A DNA stretch of 64,000 bases from Rhodoferax_B sp963512645 (GTDB lineage Bacteria > Pseudomonadota > Gammaproteobacteria > Burkholderiales > Burkholderiaceae_C), in contig CAUPNM010000019.1 of assembly GCA_963512645.1 (NCBI GenBank), forward strand, positions 33,811 to 97,810, in the 5' to 3' direction. Shown here one piece after another: positions 7,802-16,392 of this stretch. A program made the translations under genes and the position numbers. The stretch's first letter is position 1; every line of letters starts with the position of its first letter. The notes under the pieces are model-generated. The model was not told the origin of the DNA, ran no database searches, and saw nothing but the letters and a program-made list of their open reading frames with translations.

Positions 7802-8176
7802 ATGAAAGCGGCCTTGGTCGTTCTACTGCTAGTAGCGCTGACTGCTTGGCTGGGATATTCGCTCAAAAGAAGTAGCACCCGGCTAAGCCCTAGAAGAAAA
7901 GCCGCACAAGCGCAATTTCGGGCAACAAAAGTTGCGGCTGCAGACGCTAGGTACGCACTCGACGGCGCCAACGCAACGATTGCCAAGGAAGAAGAAACCA
8001 CTGGGGCCAGTGATGGCTCGGACTTCGGCTACGTGCTGACCATATTCGCCTGTAACGCATACGGCGAGTACTTCATGTTCAAGTCAGGGAACACCGTGCC
8101 CTACGTCAAACACATGTCACATGCAGTGGCTAAAGCAGCTCTCAAAGAGAAATACCTGCCCCCGCCTGCAAATTAA
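7802..8176 (+). CDS. Small membrane-anchored protein of unknown function
   Basis: 124 aa; ATG 7802 lies two bases after the stop of the asparagine-synthetase homologue, so it is probably cotranscribed with it. Residues 2-21 (hydrophobic, Leu/Val/Ala) are a membrane anchor or uncleaved signal. A basic helix follows (RRKAAQAQFRATKVAAADAR), and then a compact domain of about 70 residues with one Cys. I recognise no family. Base composition is visibly less GC-rich than its neighbours. Its TAA and the hisD stop share a TTAA, so the two genes meet tail to tail with a four-base overlap. Confidence 0.6.
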   Translation: MKAALVVLLLVALTAWLGYSLKRSSTRLSPRRKAAQAQFRATKVAAADARYALDGANATIAKEEETTGASDGSDFGYVLTIFACNAYGEYFMFKSGNTVPYVKHMSHAVAKAALKEKYLPPPAN

Positions 8177-9495
8177 GCTTTATCCAACCGCATCTCCGCC
8201 GCCCGCGCATGGGCCTGCAGGCCCTCGCCGTAGGCCAGCTCGGCGGCGATGCGGCCCAGTTCCTGGGCACCGGCCTGGCTGACTTCGATCAGGCTGCTGC
8301 GCTTTTGGAAGTCGTAGACGCCCAACGGGCTAGAGAAGCGGGCCGTGCCTGCGGTGGGCAGCACGTGGTTGGGTCCGGCACAGTAGTCGCCCAGGCTCTC
8401 CGAGGTGTAAGCACCCAGAAAGATGGCACCGGCGTGGCGTAGCAGCGGCTCCCAGCGGTGCGGGTCGGTACTGCTGACCTCCAAATGCTCGGGGGCGATG
8501 CGGTTGCTGATCTCGCAGGCTTCTTCCATGCTGCGGGTCTGGATCAGCGCGCCACGGCCGGTGAGCGACTTGGCGATGATCTCGGCGCGGGGCATTTCGT
8601 TGAGCAGGCGGTCGATGCTGGCCTGCACCTGGTCGATGTAAGCGGCATCAGGGCACAGCAGGATGCTTTGCGCCAGCTCGTCGTGCTCGGCCTGGCTGAA
8701 CAGGTCCATCGCCACCCAGTCGGGCGGCGTCGTGCCGTCGGCCAGCACCAGAATCTCGCTGGGTCCGGCAATCATGTCGATGCCCACGGTGCCGAAGACG
8801 CGGCGCTTGGCCGCTGCCACGTAGGCGTTGCCGGGGCCGGTGATCTTGTGCACGTTGGGGATGGTAGCCGTGCCATAGGCCAGCGCGGCCACGGCCTGAG
8901 CGCCGCCGATGGTGTAGGCACGGGTGACCCCGGCCACATAGGCAGCGGCCAGCACCAGGGCGTTCTTTTCACCCCGCGGGGTGGGCACCACCATGATGAT
9001 CTCGCCCACGCCCGCCACGTGCGCGGGAATGGCGTTCATCAACACGCTGCTGGGGTACGCCGCCTTGCCACCGGGCACGTAGATGCCCACGCGGTCCAGC
9101 GGGGTGACCTTTTGGCCCAGCAGGGTGCCGTCGGCATCGCGGTAGCTCCAGCTCTCGCCCGAGGCCTTCTTCTGCGCCTCGTGGTAGCTGCGCACGCGGG
9201 CGGCGGCCGCCTGCAGGGCCTCGCGCTGCTGGGCAGGGATGGTGTCAAAGGCGGCTTTGAGCTCGGCCTGGGTCAGCTCCAGCTCGGCCAGGGTGTTGGC
9301 GTGCAGACCGTCGAAGCGGTTGGTGTACTCCAGCACCGCCACGTCGCCGCGCAACTGCACGTCGGCCAGGATGTGGGCCACGGTGGTTTCAATCGCCGTG
9401 TCGGCCTCGGCAGACCAGTGCAGGCGGGCTTTGAATTCAGCCTCAAAAGTGCTGCTTGTGCTGACCAGACGGGCGGGAGTAGCTACAAAAGTCAT
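8173..9495 (-). CDS. hisD: Histidinol dehydrogenase
   Basis: 440 aa, normal length. It oxidises L-histidinol to L-histidine in two NAD-dependent steps at a zinc site. Family signatures are visible: VGIYVPGGKAAYPSSVLMNAIPA split around residue 140, the long signature IAGPSEILVLAD near 245, and the catalytic segment IAPEHLEV with its Glu-His pair. It lies five bases downstream of hisG. No hisC, hisB or later his genes follow: the next gene is on the other strand and unrelated. The first codons include a GCTA...TAG-type short motif seen elsewhere in the window. Confidence 0.97.
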   Translation of the reverse strand: MTFVATPARLVSTSSTFEAEFKARLHWSAEADTAIETTVAHILADVQLRGDVAVLEYTNRFDGLHANTLAELELTQAELKAAFDTIPAQQREALQAAAARVRSYHEAQKKASGESWSYRDADGTLLGQKVTPLDRVGIYVPGGKAAYPSSVLMNAIPAHVAGVGEIIMVVPTPRGEKNALVLAAAYVAGVTRAYTIGGAQAVAALAYGTATIPNVHKITGPGNAYVAAAKRRVFGTVGIDMIAGPSEILVLADGTTPPDWVAMDLFSQAEHDELAQSILLCPDAAYIDQVQASIDRLLNEMPRAEIIAKSLTGRGALIQTRSMEEACEISNRIAPEHLEVSSTDPHRWEPLLRHAGAIFLGAYTSESLGDYCAGPNHVLPTAGTARFSSPLGVYDFQKRSSLIEVSQAGAQELGRIAAELAYGEGLQAHARAAEMRLDKA

Positions 9496-9500
9496 AGTAT

Positions 9501-10151
9501 TCAGGTTTTTGCGCGTTCTGCGACTGCCGCTGCGAAGGCATCGATCATGGCGCGGATGGGGGCTTGCTTGAGCTTGAGCGCGGCCTGGTTCACCACCAGG
9601 CGCGAGCTGATGTCCATAATGCGCTCCACCTCGACCAGATGGTTGGCCCGCAGCGTGTTGCCGGTGGACACCAGATCGACGATGGCATCGGCCAGGCCGG
9701 TCAGCGGGGCCAGTTCCATGCTGCCGTAGAGTTTGATCAGATCGACGTGCACGCCCTTGGCGGCGAAAAATTCGCGCGCGATGGCCACGTATTTGGTGGC
9801 CACCCGCAGGCGCGAGCCCTGCTTGACGGCGCGCTCGTAGTCGAAGTCATTGCGCACCGCCACGCTGATGCGGCATTGGGCGATCTGCAAATCCAGCGGC
9901 TGGTACAGGCCCTGGCCGCCGTGTTCAATCAGCGTGTCTTTGCCGGTGATGCCCAGGTCGGCACCGCCGTTTTCCACGTAGGTGGGCACGTCAGAGGCGC
10001 GCACGATAAGCACGCGCACGCCCGGCTGATTGGTGTCCAAAATCAGCTTGCGGGACTTTTCGGGGTCGTCCAGCACCTCGATACCGGCAGAGCGCAAAAG
10101 CGGCAGCGTGTCATCGAAGATGCGGCCTTTGGAGAGGGCTAAGGTAATCAT
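9501..10151 (-). CDS. hisG: ATP phosphoribosyltransferase, short form
   Basis: 216 aa, the short HisG type without the C-terminal regulatory domain. It joins ATP and PRPP in the first committed step of histidine synthesis. Visible features are the N-terminal ALSKGRIFDDTLPLL, GADLGITGKD (about 86-95) and the PRPP loop region around DAIVDLVSTGNTL (about 158-170). Short HisG enzymes need HisZ for activity and feedback control, and no hisZ is in this window. The ATG overlaps the murA stop, so translation is coupled to a peptidoglycan gene. Confidence 0.96.
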   Translation of the reverse strand: MITLALSKGRIFDDTLPLLRSAGIEVLDDPEKSRKLILDTNQPGVRVLIVRASDVPTYVENGGADLGITGKDTLIEHGGQGLYQPLDLQIAQCRISVAVRNDFDYERAVKQGSRLRVATKYVAIAREFFAAKGVHVDLIKLYGSMELAPLTGLADAIVDLVSTGNTLRANHLVEVERIMDISSRLVVNQAALKLKQAPIRAMIDAFAAAVAERAKT

Positions 10152-11428
10152 TTCTTGACGCGCTCGATGTCGGCACCGATGCCACGCAGCTTGGCTTCCA
10201 TTTGGTCGTAGCCACGGTCCAGGTGGTAGATGCGGTCCACCACGGTTTCGCCCTCGGCCACCAGGCCGGCAATCACCAGGCTGGCCGAGGCGCGCAGATC
10301 GGTGGCCATCACAGTGGCACCAGACAGCTTGGCAATGCCTTCGACCACCGCGACCTTGCCGTCGATCTGGATGTGCGCGCCCAGGCGCACCAGCTCGTTG
10401 ACGTGCATGAAGCGGTTTTCAAAAATCGTCTCGGTCACCTTGCTGGGGCCCTGGGCCACGCAGTTCAGGGTCATGAACTGGGCCTGCATGTCGGTGGGGA
10501 AACCGGGGTATTCGGTGGTGCGGAAACTCTGCGCCTTCAGGTGGGTGTGGGCCGGGCCCGCAGACTGCACGCGGATGCCGTCGGCCTCGGGGGTCACGGT
10601 GACACCCGCAGTGCGCAGCTTGTCGATCACCGCGTCCAGGTGGTCGGCGCGGCCATGCTGCAGCAGCACGTCGCCACCGGTGGCGGCCACGGCGCACAAA
10701 AAGGTGCCGGTCTCGATGCGGTCGGCCACCACCTGGTGGGTGCAACCGTGCAGCGACTCCACGCCCTGGATACGGATGCGGTGGGTGCCATGGCCTTCGA
10801 TCTTGGCACCCATCTTGATGAGCATTTCGGCCAAGTCGCTGATTTCCGGCTCTTGGGCGGCGTTTTCCAGAATGGTTTCGCCCTCGGCCAGGGTGGCGGC
10901 CATGAGGAAGTTCTCGGTGCCGGTGACGGTGACCATGTCGGTGGTGATGTGGCAGCCCTTGAGGCGGGTGCGGCCTGCGGGCAGCTTGGCGATCATGTAG
11001 CCGTGTTCGACCACAATCTCCGCGCCCATGGCCTGCATGCCGAGGATGTGCTGGTCTACCGGGCGCGAGCCGATGGCGCAGCCGCCGGGCAGCGACACGG
11101 TGGCCTCGCCAAAGCGGGCCAGCAGCGGGCCCAGGGCCAGCACCGACGCACGCATGGTCTTGACCAGCTCGTACGGCGCTTCGGGCGACGACAAATCGCG
11201 GGCATTAATGGTGACGGTACCGTCCTCAGTACGCTCGGCCGCCACGCCCATGTTGCGGATCAGCGTGAGCATGGTGGACACGTCTTGCAGGCGTGGCACG
11301 TTGGTCAGCGTCACCGGCTCTGCCGTCAGCAGCGCGGCGCAGAGTTCGGGCAGGGCGGCGTTTTTGGCACCGGAGATGCGGACCTGGCCTTGCAAAGTGC
11401 GGCCACCGCGGATGAGGAGTTTGTCCAT
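10148..11428 (-). CDS. murA: UDP-N-acetylglucosamine 1-carboxyvinyltransferase
   Basis: 426 aa. It transfers enolpyruvate from PEP to UDP-GlcNAc, the first step of peptidoglycan synthesis, in the cytoplasm. Lys22 and Asn23 (SGAKNAALP) and the active-site Cys117 in the loop PGGCAIGSRPVDQH are present, so the enzyme should be fosfomycin-sensitive. The C-terminal segment RASASLVIAGLVAEG is typical. It lies 31 bases downstream of the BolA gene and overlaps hisG by an ATGA. Confidence 0.97.
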   Translation of the reverse strand: MDKLLIRGGRTLQGQVRISGAKNAALPELCAALLTAEPVTLTNVPRLQDVSTMLTLIRNMGVAAERTEDGTVTINARDLSSPEAPYELVKTMRASVLALGPLLARFGEATVSLPGGCAIGSRPVDQHILGMQAMGAEIVVEHGYMIAKLPAGRTRLKGCHITTDMVTVTGTENFLMAATLAEGETILENAAQEPEISDLAEMLIKMGAKIEGHGTHRIRIQGVESLHGCTHQVVADRIETGTFLCAVAATGGDVLLQHGRADHLDAVIDKLRTAGVTVTPEADGIRVQSAGPAHTHLKAQSFRTTEYPGFPTDMQAQFMTLNCVAQGPSKVTETIFENRFMHVNELVRLGAHIQIDGKVAVVEGIAKLSGATVMATDLRASASLVIAGLVAEGETVVDRIYHLDRGYDQMEAKLRGIGADIERVKK

Positions 11429-11459
11429 GGGGAATTCTTCTAAAAAATTTAGCGGCGTG

Positions 11460-11702
11460 CTAGCGAGGAAGGGCTGCCCACTCGGCAGGGGTGTAGGTTT
11501 TCATCGACAGCGCATGCACTTCGTCGGTGTGCATCTTGGCACCCAGCGTGGCGTACACCCGCTGGTGGCGCTGGATGGCGCGGCGGCCTTCAAACTCGGC
11601 CGAGACGATGGTGGCGTACCAGTGGCGGCCATCGCCTTCCAGGGCGATGTGCTCGCAAGGCAGGTGCGATTGGATGATGGTTTGGAGTTCTTCAGCAGTC
11701 AT
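11460..11702 (-). CDS. BolA-family protein (IbaG-like)
   Basis: 80 aa, one BolA domain. The short alpha-beta fold is recognisable: the N-terminal helix EELQTIIQSHLP, the strand HIALEGDGRHWYATIVSAEF, the helix-turn-helix-like RRAIQRHQRVYATLG and the conserved VHALSMKTYTPAEW end. BolA proteins bind Fe-S clusters with monothiol glutaredoxins. The position next to murA and an ABC exporter is that of ibaG (yrbA). No regulatory site is obvious, and the gene starts five bases after the permease stop. Confidence 0.9.
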   Translation of the reverse strand: MTAEELQTIIQSHLPCEHIALEGDGRHWYATIVSAEFEGRRAIQRHQRVYATLGAKMHTDEVHALSMKTYTPAEWAALPR

Positions 11703-11707
11703 GTGTG

Positions 11708-12463
11708 TTATCCACGGATTTTGTAGCCGATGCGCAGCAGGTTCACGGTGATGGCGCTCACCACCAGCAGGGCTGCGCCCACGATGCCCAGGCTGAGCCA
11801 GGGCGACACGTCGCTCACGCCAAAGAAGCCGTAACGAAAGCCGTCGATCATGTAGAAAAACGGGTTCAGGTGGCTCACGGTTTGCCAGAAAGGCGGCAGG
11901 GAATGGATGGAATAGAACACGCCGCTCAAAAACGTCATGGGCATGATCACGAAGTTCTGGAACGCCGCCATCTGGTCGAACTTTTCAGCCCACAGCCCGG
12001 CAATGATGCCTAAGGTACCCATCAGCGCCGCGCCCAGCACCGCAAACACGATGATCCACAGCGGGGCCTCGAAACTCGCACCGGTGAAGATGGCGGTGAC
12101 GGCAAACACGCCCACGCCCACCAGCAGGCCGCGCGCAATGGCCGAGCCCACGTAGGCCCAGAACCAGTCCCAGTGCGACAGGGGCGAGAGCAGCACAAAC
12201 ACCAGGCTGCCCATGATCTTGCTCTGGATCAGCGACGAGGAGCTGTTGGCAAACGCGTTTTGCAGCACGCTCATCATCACCAGGCCGGGCACCAGAAACG
12301 CGGTGTAGTTGATGCTGCCGTACACCAGGGCCTTGCCTTCGAGCACGTGGCCGAAGATCAGCAGGTACAGCACGGCGGTGAGCACCGGCGCGCCCACGGT
12401 CTGGAAAGCCACTTTCCAAAAACGCAGCGATTCTTTGTAGAGCAGGGTTTGCCAGCCGGTCAT
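11708..12463 (-). CDS. ABC-2 type transporter permease (YadH-like)
   Basis: 251 aa with about six hydrophobic spans and the ABC-2 permease pattern. The core GTLGIIAGLWAEKFDQ and the following NFVIMPMTFLSGVFYSI is the signature found in YadH/NodJ-type exporters. Its ATG overlaps the ATPase gene's TGA, so the two are coupled subunits. The substrate is unknown; the neighbours (mla, murA) suggest envelope material. Confidence 0.92.
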   Translation of the reverse strand: MTGWQTLLYKESLRFWKVAFQTVGAPVLTAVLYLLIFGHVLEGKALVYGSINYTAFLVPGLVMMSVLQNAFANSSSSLIQSKIMGSLVFVLLSPLSHWDWFWAYVGSAIARGLLVGVGVFAVTAIFTGASFEAPLWIIVFAVLGAALMGTLGIIAGLWAEKFDQMAAFQNFVIMPMTFLSGVFYSIHSLPPFWQTVSHLNPFFYMIDGFRYGFFGVSDVSPWLSLGIVGAALLVVSAITVNLLRIGYKIRG

Positions 12464-13398
12464 GCTGCCACCTCGCTGGCCACATAGCCGTTGGTCATCA
12501 CGTCGAGGAACACGTCTTCCAGATCGGCTTTGCGGATCTCCACATCTTCGGCCGTCAGCCCGGCTTCACGCACCGCCGCCAGGTAGCGCTCGATCTCGGC
12601 GGCGTTGTGTGCGGGGAACTGCACGATGCGGCCTGTAATACGGGCCTGCTGCGCCAGGGCTGGGGGAAGTTCGCTATCGACTTTGAAGCGCAGCACATTG
12701 CTGGAGGCGTTTTTCAGCAGTTCGCTGGTGCGGTCCAGGGCGACGATGCGGCCTTTTTTCAGCATGGCGATGCGCGAGCACAGGGCCTCGGCCTCTTCCA
12801 GGTAATGGGTGGTGAGCAGCACCGTGTGGCCTTGTTTGTTGAGCTTGGCGATGAACTGCCACAGGGTCTGGCGCAGCTCCACATCGACCCCGGCGGTGGG
12901 CTCGTCGAGCACGATGACCGGCGGCTTGTGCACCAGGGCCTGGGCCACCAGCACGCGGCGCTTCATGCCGCCCGAGAGCTGGCGCATATTGGACGTGGCC
13001 TTGTCGGCCAGGCCCAGGCTTTCCAGCAGTTCGTCGATCCAGGCATCGTTGTTCTTCACGCCGAAGTAGCCCGACTGGATACGCAGCGCCTCGCGCACGT
13101 TAAAAAACGGGTCGAACACCAGCTCTTGCGGCACCACGCCGAGCTGGCGGCGGGCCAGGGCGAAGTCTTTGGCCACGTCATGGCCGTGCACCAGCACCTT
13201 GCCTCCGGTGGCGCGGTTCAAGCCCGCCAGAATGCTGATCAGCGTGGTTTTACCCGCGCCGTTGGGGCCGAGCAGGCCAAAAAACTCCCCCTGCGCGATA
13301 TCGAAGCTGACGCTATCGAGGGCGGTGAGTGGGGGTTTTTGGGAGCCACGGGGGCTGGGGTAGGTCTTGGAGACCTGCTGGAAGGAGATGGCGGGCAT
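12460..13398 (-). CDS. ABC transporter ATP-binding protein (YadG-like)
   Basis: 312 aa. Walker A GPNGAGKTT (about 45-53), Q-loop near VVPQELVF, signature LSGGMKRRV (about 143-151), Walker B VIVLDEPTAGVD and an H-loop in LLTTHYLEEAE are all present. A C-terminal extension of about 80 residues follows the nucleotide-binding domain, as in the YadG/DrrA group. It pairs with the overlapping permease gene. A gap of 48 bases separates it from the aminotransferase gene upstream. Confidence 0.94.
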   Translation of the reverse strand: MPAISFQQVSKTYPSPRGSQKPPLTALDSVSFDIAQGEFFGLLGPNGAGKTTLISILAGLNRATGGKVLVHGHDVAKDFALARRQLGVVPQELVFDPFFNVREALRIQSGYFGVKNNDAWIDELLESLGLADKATSNMRQLSGGMKRRVLVAQALVHKPPVIVLDEPTAGVDVELRQTLWQFIAKLNKQGHTVLLTTHYLEEAEALCSRIAMLKKGRIVALDRTSELLKNASSNVLRFKVDSELPPALAQQARITGRIVQFPAHNAAEIERYLAAVREAGLTAEDVEIRKADLEDVFLDVMTNGYVASEVAA

Positions 13399-13446
13399 GG
13401 GGCAGTGATTTTAACGGCTGGCCCCGCATGCCGCCGTGCCGCGGCT

Positions 13447-14577
13447 TTATCCCTGAATCCGCTCCAAAGCCCGCTCCAAATGCTGCACCGTGCGCGCCAC
13501 GTTGTGCAACTTCTCCAGCCCGAACAGGCCGATACGAAAGCTTTGGAAGTCTGCCCCCTCGTCGCACTGCAGCGGCACCCCGGCAGCGGTTTGCAGGCCC
13601 TGGCCGATGAACTTCTTGGCCGACTGGATATCCGGGTCGGTGGTGTAGCTGACCACCACACCGGGTGCCTGAAAGCCCGTTGCTGCCACGCTGGCCATGC
13701 CCTTGCGCACCAGCAGCGCGCGCACGGCGTCGCCCAGCGCCTGCTGCTCGGCGCGCAGTGCGTCAAACCCGTAAGCCTGGGCTTCGCGCATCACGTCGCG
13801 CAGCCGGGCCAGGGCATCGGTGGGCAGGGTGGCGTGGTAGGCATGGCCGCCGTTTTCATAGGCTTCCATGATGTTCAGCCACTTCTTCAGGTCGCAGGCG
13901 AAGCTGCTGCTGGTGGTGGATTCGATGCGCTCACGTGCCAAGGCGCTAAGCGCCACCAAAGCACAGCAGGGCGAACCGCTCCAGCCCTTTTGCGGCGCGC
14001 TGACCAACACATCCACGCCGGTGGACTGCATGTCGACCCAGATGGCACCCGAGGCAATGCAGTCCAGCACCAGCAGGCCGCCCACGCTGTGCACCGCGTC
14101 GGCCACGGCACGCAAATAGGCATCGGGCAGGATCATGCCGCTGGCGGTTTCCACATGCGGGGCGAATACCACGGCGGGCTTTTCTGCCCGGATGGTGGCC
14201 ACCACCTCCTCAATGGGTGCGGGGGCAAACGGGGCTTGCGGGCCTTCGCCCTGGCGGCGCGCTTTCAGGACCGTACTGGACCGGGGGATCTGGCCCATGT
14301 CAAAAATCTGCGTCCAGCGGTAGCTGAACCAGCCGTTGCGGATCACCAGCACGTGCTGTGCGGTGGCAAACTGCCGCGCCACCGCCTCCATGCCAAAGGT
14401 GCCGCTGCCGGGCACCACGATGGCCGACTGCGCGTGGTAGACCTGCTTGAGCACACCGGAAATATCGCGCATCACGCCCTGGAAGGACTGCGACATATGG
14501 TTCAAGGCACGGTCGGTATAGACCACGGAATATTCGAGCAGACCTTCTGGGTCTACATGGGGCAACAGGCCGGGCAT
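13447..14577 (-). CDS. PLP-dependent class V aminotransferase (alanine/serine-glyoxylate type)
   Basis: 376 aa from the ATG at 14577, chosen because CAGGAG lies just upstream; the frame extends 14 codons further with no ribosome site. The PLP lysine is in SAPQKGWSG (about residue 194), and Gly/Ser residues of the cofactor site are at VPGSGTFGMEA (about 55-65). It belongs to the alanine-glyoxylate, serine-glyoxylate and 2-aminoethylphosphonate group; the precise amino donor cannot be read. It lies between mlaB and the ABC exporter on the same strand, and no functional link to either is evident. Confidence 0.88.
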   Translation of the reverse strand: MPGLLPHVDPEGLLEYSVVYTDRALNHMSQSFQGVMRDISGVLKQVYHAQSAIVVPGSGTFGMEAVARQFATAQHVLVIRNGWFSYRWTQIFDMGQIPRSSTVLKARRQGEGPQAPFAPAPIEEVVATIRAEKPAVVFAPHVETASGMILPDAYLRAVADAVHSVGGLLVLDCIASGAIWVDMQSTGVDVLVSAPQKGWSGSPCCALVALSALARERIESTTSSSFACDLKKWLNIMEAYENGGHAYHATLPTDALARLRDVMREAQAYGFDALRAEQQALGDAVRALLVRKGMASVAATGFQAPGVVVSYTTDPDIQSAKKFIGQGLQTAAGVPLQCDEGADFQSFRIGLFGLEKLHNVARTVQHLERALERIQG

Positions 14578-14658
14578 AGGGGGCTCCTGGACGAATGGAT
14601 GTGCCCGCCAGCTTAGCACCCGCCAAGCAAGTAAAAACCCAGGTGTGTGTGGCCCAGC

Positions 14659-14928
14659 TCAGGCAGCGGGCAGCAACTCGGCCACGCCGTACAAGCCCGC
14701 CAGTGCCGCCAGCCGCTGCGGCAGGCCACGCACCGCAAACGAACGGCCCAGGCTGAAGCTTTCGCGGCGGCACTCCAGCAGCACCGCCAGGGCGGACGAG
14801 TCAAACCGGGTCAGCGCACTGGCATCCACCACCACCGCCGCGCCGGTCTGCGAACGCAGGCCCTGCAGCAGCATGCGCAGCGAGGCTGTGGCCTGCGCGT
14901 GGGTGACTTCGGCGGGCAGTACCAGCAT
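14659..14928 (-). CDS. mlaB: STAS-domain protein of the Mla phospholipid transporter
   Basis: 89 aa, a single STAS domain. The conserved helix start LTRFDSSALAVLLECRRE corresponds to the DSS-type phospho-site loop of MlaB (Asp-Ser-Ser). MlaB binds the MlaF ATPase in the cytoplasm and is needed for MlaFEDB activity. The start ATG is one base from the mlaC stop, completing a six-gene mla run. Sequence similarity in such small domains is weak, but the position is decisive. Confidence 0.88.
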   Translation of the reverse strand: MLVLPAEVTHAQATASLRMLLQGLRSQTGAAVVVDASALTRFDSSALAVLLECRRESFSLGRSFAVRGLPQRLAALAGLYGVAELLPAA

Positions 14929-14929
14929 G

Positions 14930-15562
14930 TCAGTTCTTTTTGGCGTTGGCTTGGTTGCGCGCGCTCAGGCTGGCGATCAGGCCGTCCACACCCTTGGCGT
15001 TGATCTCGCTGGCGAACTGGCTGCGGTAGGTTTCCACCAGCCACACGCCCAGCACGTTCAGGTTGAAGATCTTCCAGCCCGCACCCTCGCCGGGGGTTTT
15101 GACGAGACGGTAGTCCAGCTGGATGGGATCGCCACCGCCTTTGACTTCGCTGCGCACCAGCACCTCTTTGTCATCGGGTGCCGAGCGGAATGGCTTCATC
15201 ACCACTTCCTGGTCGCTCACCTGCGCCAGCGCGCCGGAGTAGGTGCGCACCAGCAGGGTTTTGAACTCGTCCTGCAGCTTTTTCTGCTGCTCCGGCGTGG
15301 CCTGGCGCCAGCCGGGGCCTACGGCGGAGGACGTCATGCGCGCAAAGTCCACGTTGGGCATGATCTTGGCATCGACCAACACCATGACTTTGGCCACGTT
15401 GCCCTGTTGCAGGGTTTTGTCGGCCTTGATGGTGGAGAGCACATCGGTGGAGATACGCTTGACCAGCGCGTCGGGTGCCTCGTCGGCGGCCAGGGCTCCA
15501 AAACTTGCGGCCAGGGCCAACACAGTACCAGCGGCCCATTGGCCTAACAAACGACGTTTCAT
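14930..15562 (-). CDS. mlaC: Periplasmic phospholipid-binding protein MlaC
   Basis: 210 aa from ATG 15562, chosen because it begins a good signal peptide (KRRLLGQ, hydrophobic core, cut near ALA); upstream ATGs would lengthen the N-terminus without need. The mature protein shows the Tol-Tol-Ttg2 (MlaC) pattern: VMVLVDAKIMPNVDFARM, LQDEFKTLLVRTYSGAL and a C-terminal VLGVWLVETYRSQFASEI. MlaC shuttles phospholipid between MlaA in the outer membrane and MlaFEDB in the inner membrane. It lies between mlaA and mlaB. Confidence 0.95.
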   Translation of the reverse strand: MKRRLLGQWAAGTVLALAASFGALAADEAPDALVKRISTDVLSTIKADKTLQQGNVAKVMVLVDAKIMPNVDFARMTSSAVGPGWRQATPEQQKKLQDEFKTLLVRTYSGALAQVSDQEVVMKPFRSAPDDKEVLVRSEVKGGGDPIQLDYRLVKTPGEGAGWKIFNLNVLGVWLVETYRSQFASEINAKGVDGLIASLSARNQANAKKN

Positions 15563-15649
15563 ACTGACTTTCTCTGCGCGGAACATCCGCACTACCTTAA
15601 TGAAAATGCGCCCCAACGGTTGACGCGGGGGCTTGGGGAATTGGGGGGC

Positions 15650-16366
15650 TTATTTGGACTCGGGCGGGTTGCCGTCGTACACATCGTTGTCGCGCACTTG
15701 CAAATAGAAGTCGCGGGTGAAGGAGTATTTGTCGAGTGCAGCCTCTTCCAGCGACTCGGTGGCGCGCAGCAGGTTGGCGCGGGTGTCCACCAGGTTCAGG
15801 CCCGCCAGGCGGTCGCGCGTGCCGGCATCGGGAAACGCTTTCAGCGGGTTGCCGTAGGCGTTGACCGACCAGGCCGAGATATCCCGCACCGTGGAGGGCC
15901 CCAGCAGCGGAATCACCAGGTACGGCCCCGACGGCACGCCCCACCAGCCCAGGGTTTGGCCAAAATCTTCGCGCTGGCGCTCCAGGCCCATGTCGGTGGC
16001 CAGGTCAAACACACCGCCGATACCAAACACGCTGTTGATGCTAAAGCGCATCCAGCTCTCGGCGGCCGCCCGGCCCTTGAACTGCATGGCGTTGTTGGCG
16101 GTGTTCCAGACCTCGCCCAGGTTGGAGAAGAAGTTGGTTACGCCCTGGCGCGCCAGCGAAGGCACGGCAAACATGTAGGCCTTGGCCACCGGCTTGACCA
16201 CAGCTTTGTCCACCGCGTCGTTAAACACGGCGACCTTGCGGTTCAGCGGCTCCAGCGGGTCGCGCGGGTTGGCCTGGGGGCCGGTGGCGCAGCCAGAAAT
16301 CAAGGCAAAACCGCCCACAACGCAGGTAATTCGGGCGGTAGCAGCTATATTTTTGGTAGTAATCAT
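15650..16366 (-). CDS. mlaA: Outer-membrane lipoprotein MlaA (VacJ)
   Basis: 238 aa from ATG 16366 (AAGG six bases upstream). An alternative ATG at 16396 overlaps the mlaD stop and would give a longer leader. The lipobox ALISGC puts the lipidated Cys at about residue 26. The MlaA core is clear: DPLEPLNRKVAVFNDAVD, TNFFSNLGEVWN, FGIGGVFDLATDMGLERQ and FGQTLGWWGVPSGPYLVIP. It removes phospholipid from the outer leaflet of the outer membrane. Having mlaA inside the mla run is a betaproteobacterial pattern. The leader codons contain one of the short GCTA...TAGC-like motifs. Confidence 0.95.
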   Translation of the reverse strand: MITTKNIAATARITCVVGGFALISGCATGPQANPRDPLEPLNRKVAVFNDAVDKAVVKPVAKAYMFAVPSLARQGVTNFFSNLGEVWNTANNAMQFKGRAAAESWMRFSINSVFGIGGVFDLATDMGLERQREDFGQTLGWWGVPSGPYLVIPLLGPSTVRDISAWSVNAYGNPLKAFPDAGTRDRLAGLNLVDTRANLLRATESLEEAALDKYSFTRDFYLQVRDNDVYDGNPPESK

Positions 16367-16392
16367 GTCAAACCTTATTAACCCTCTTAAGG

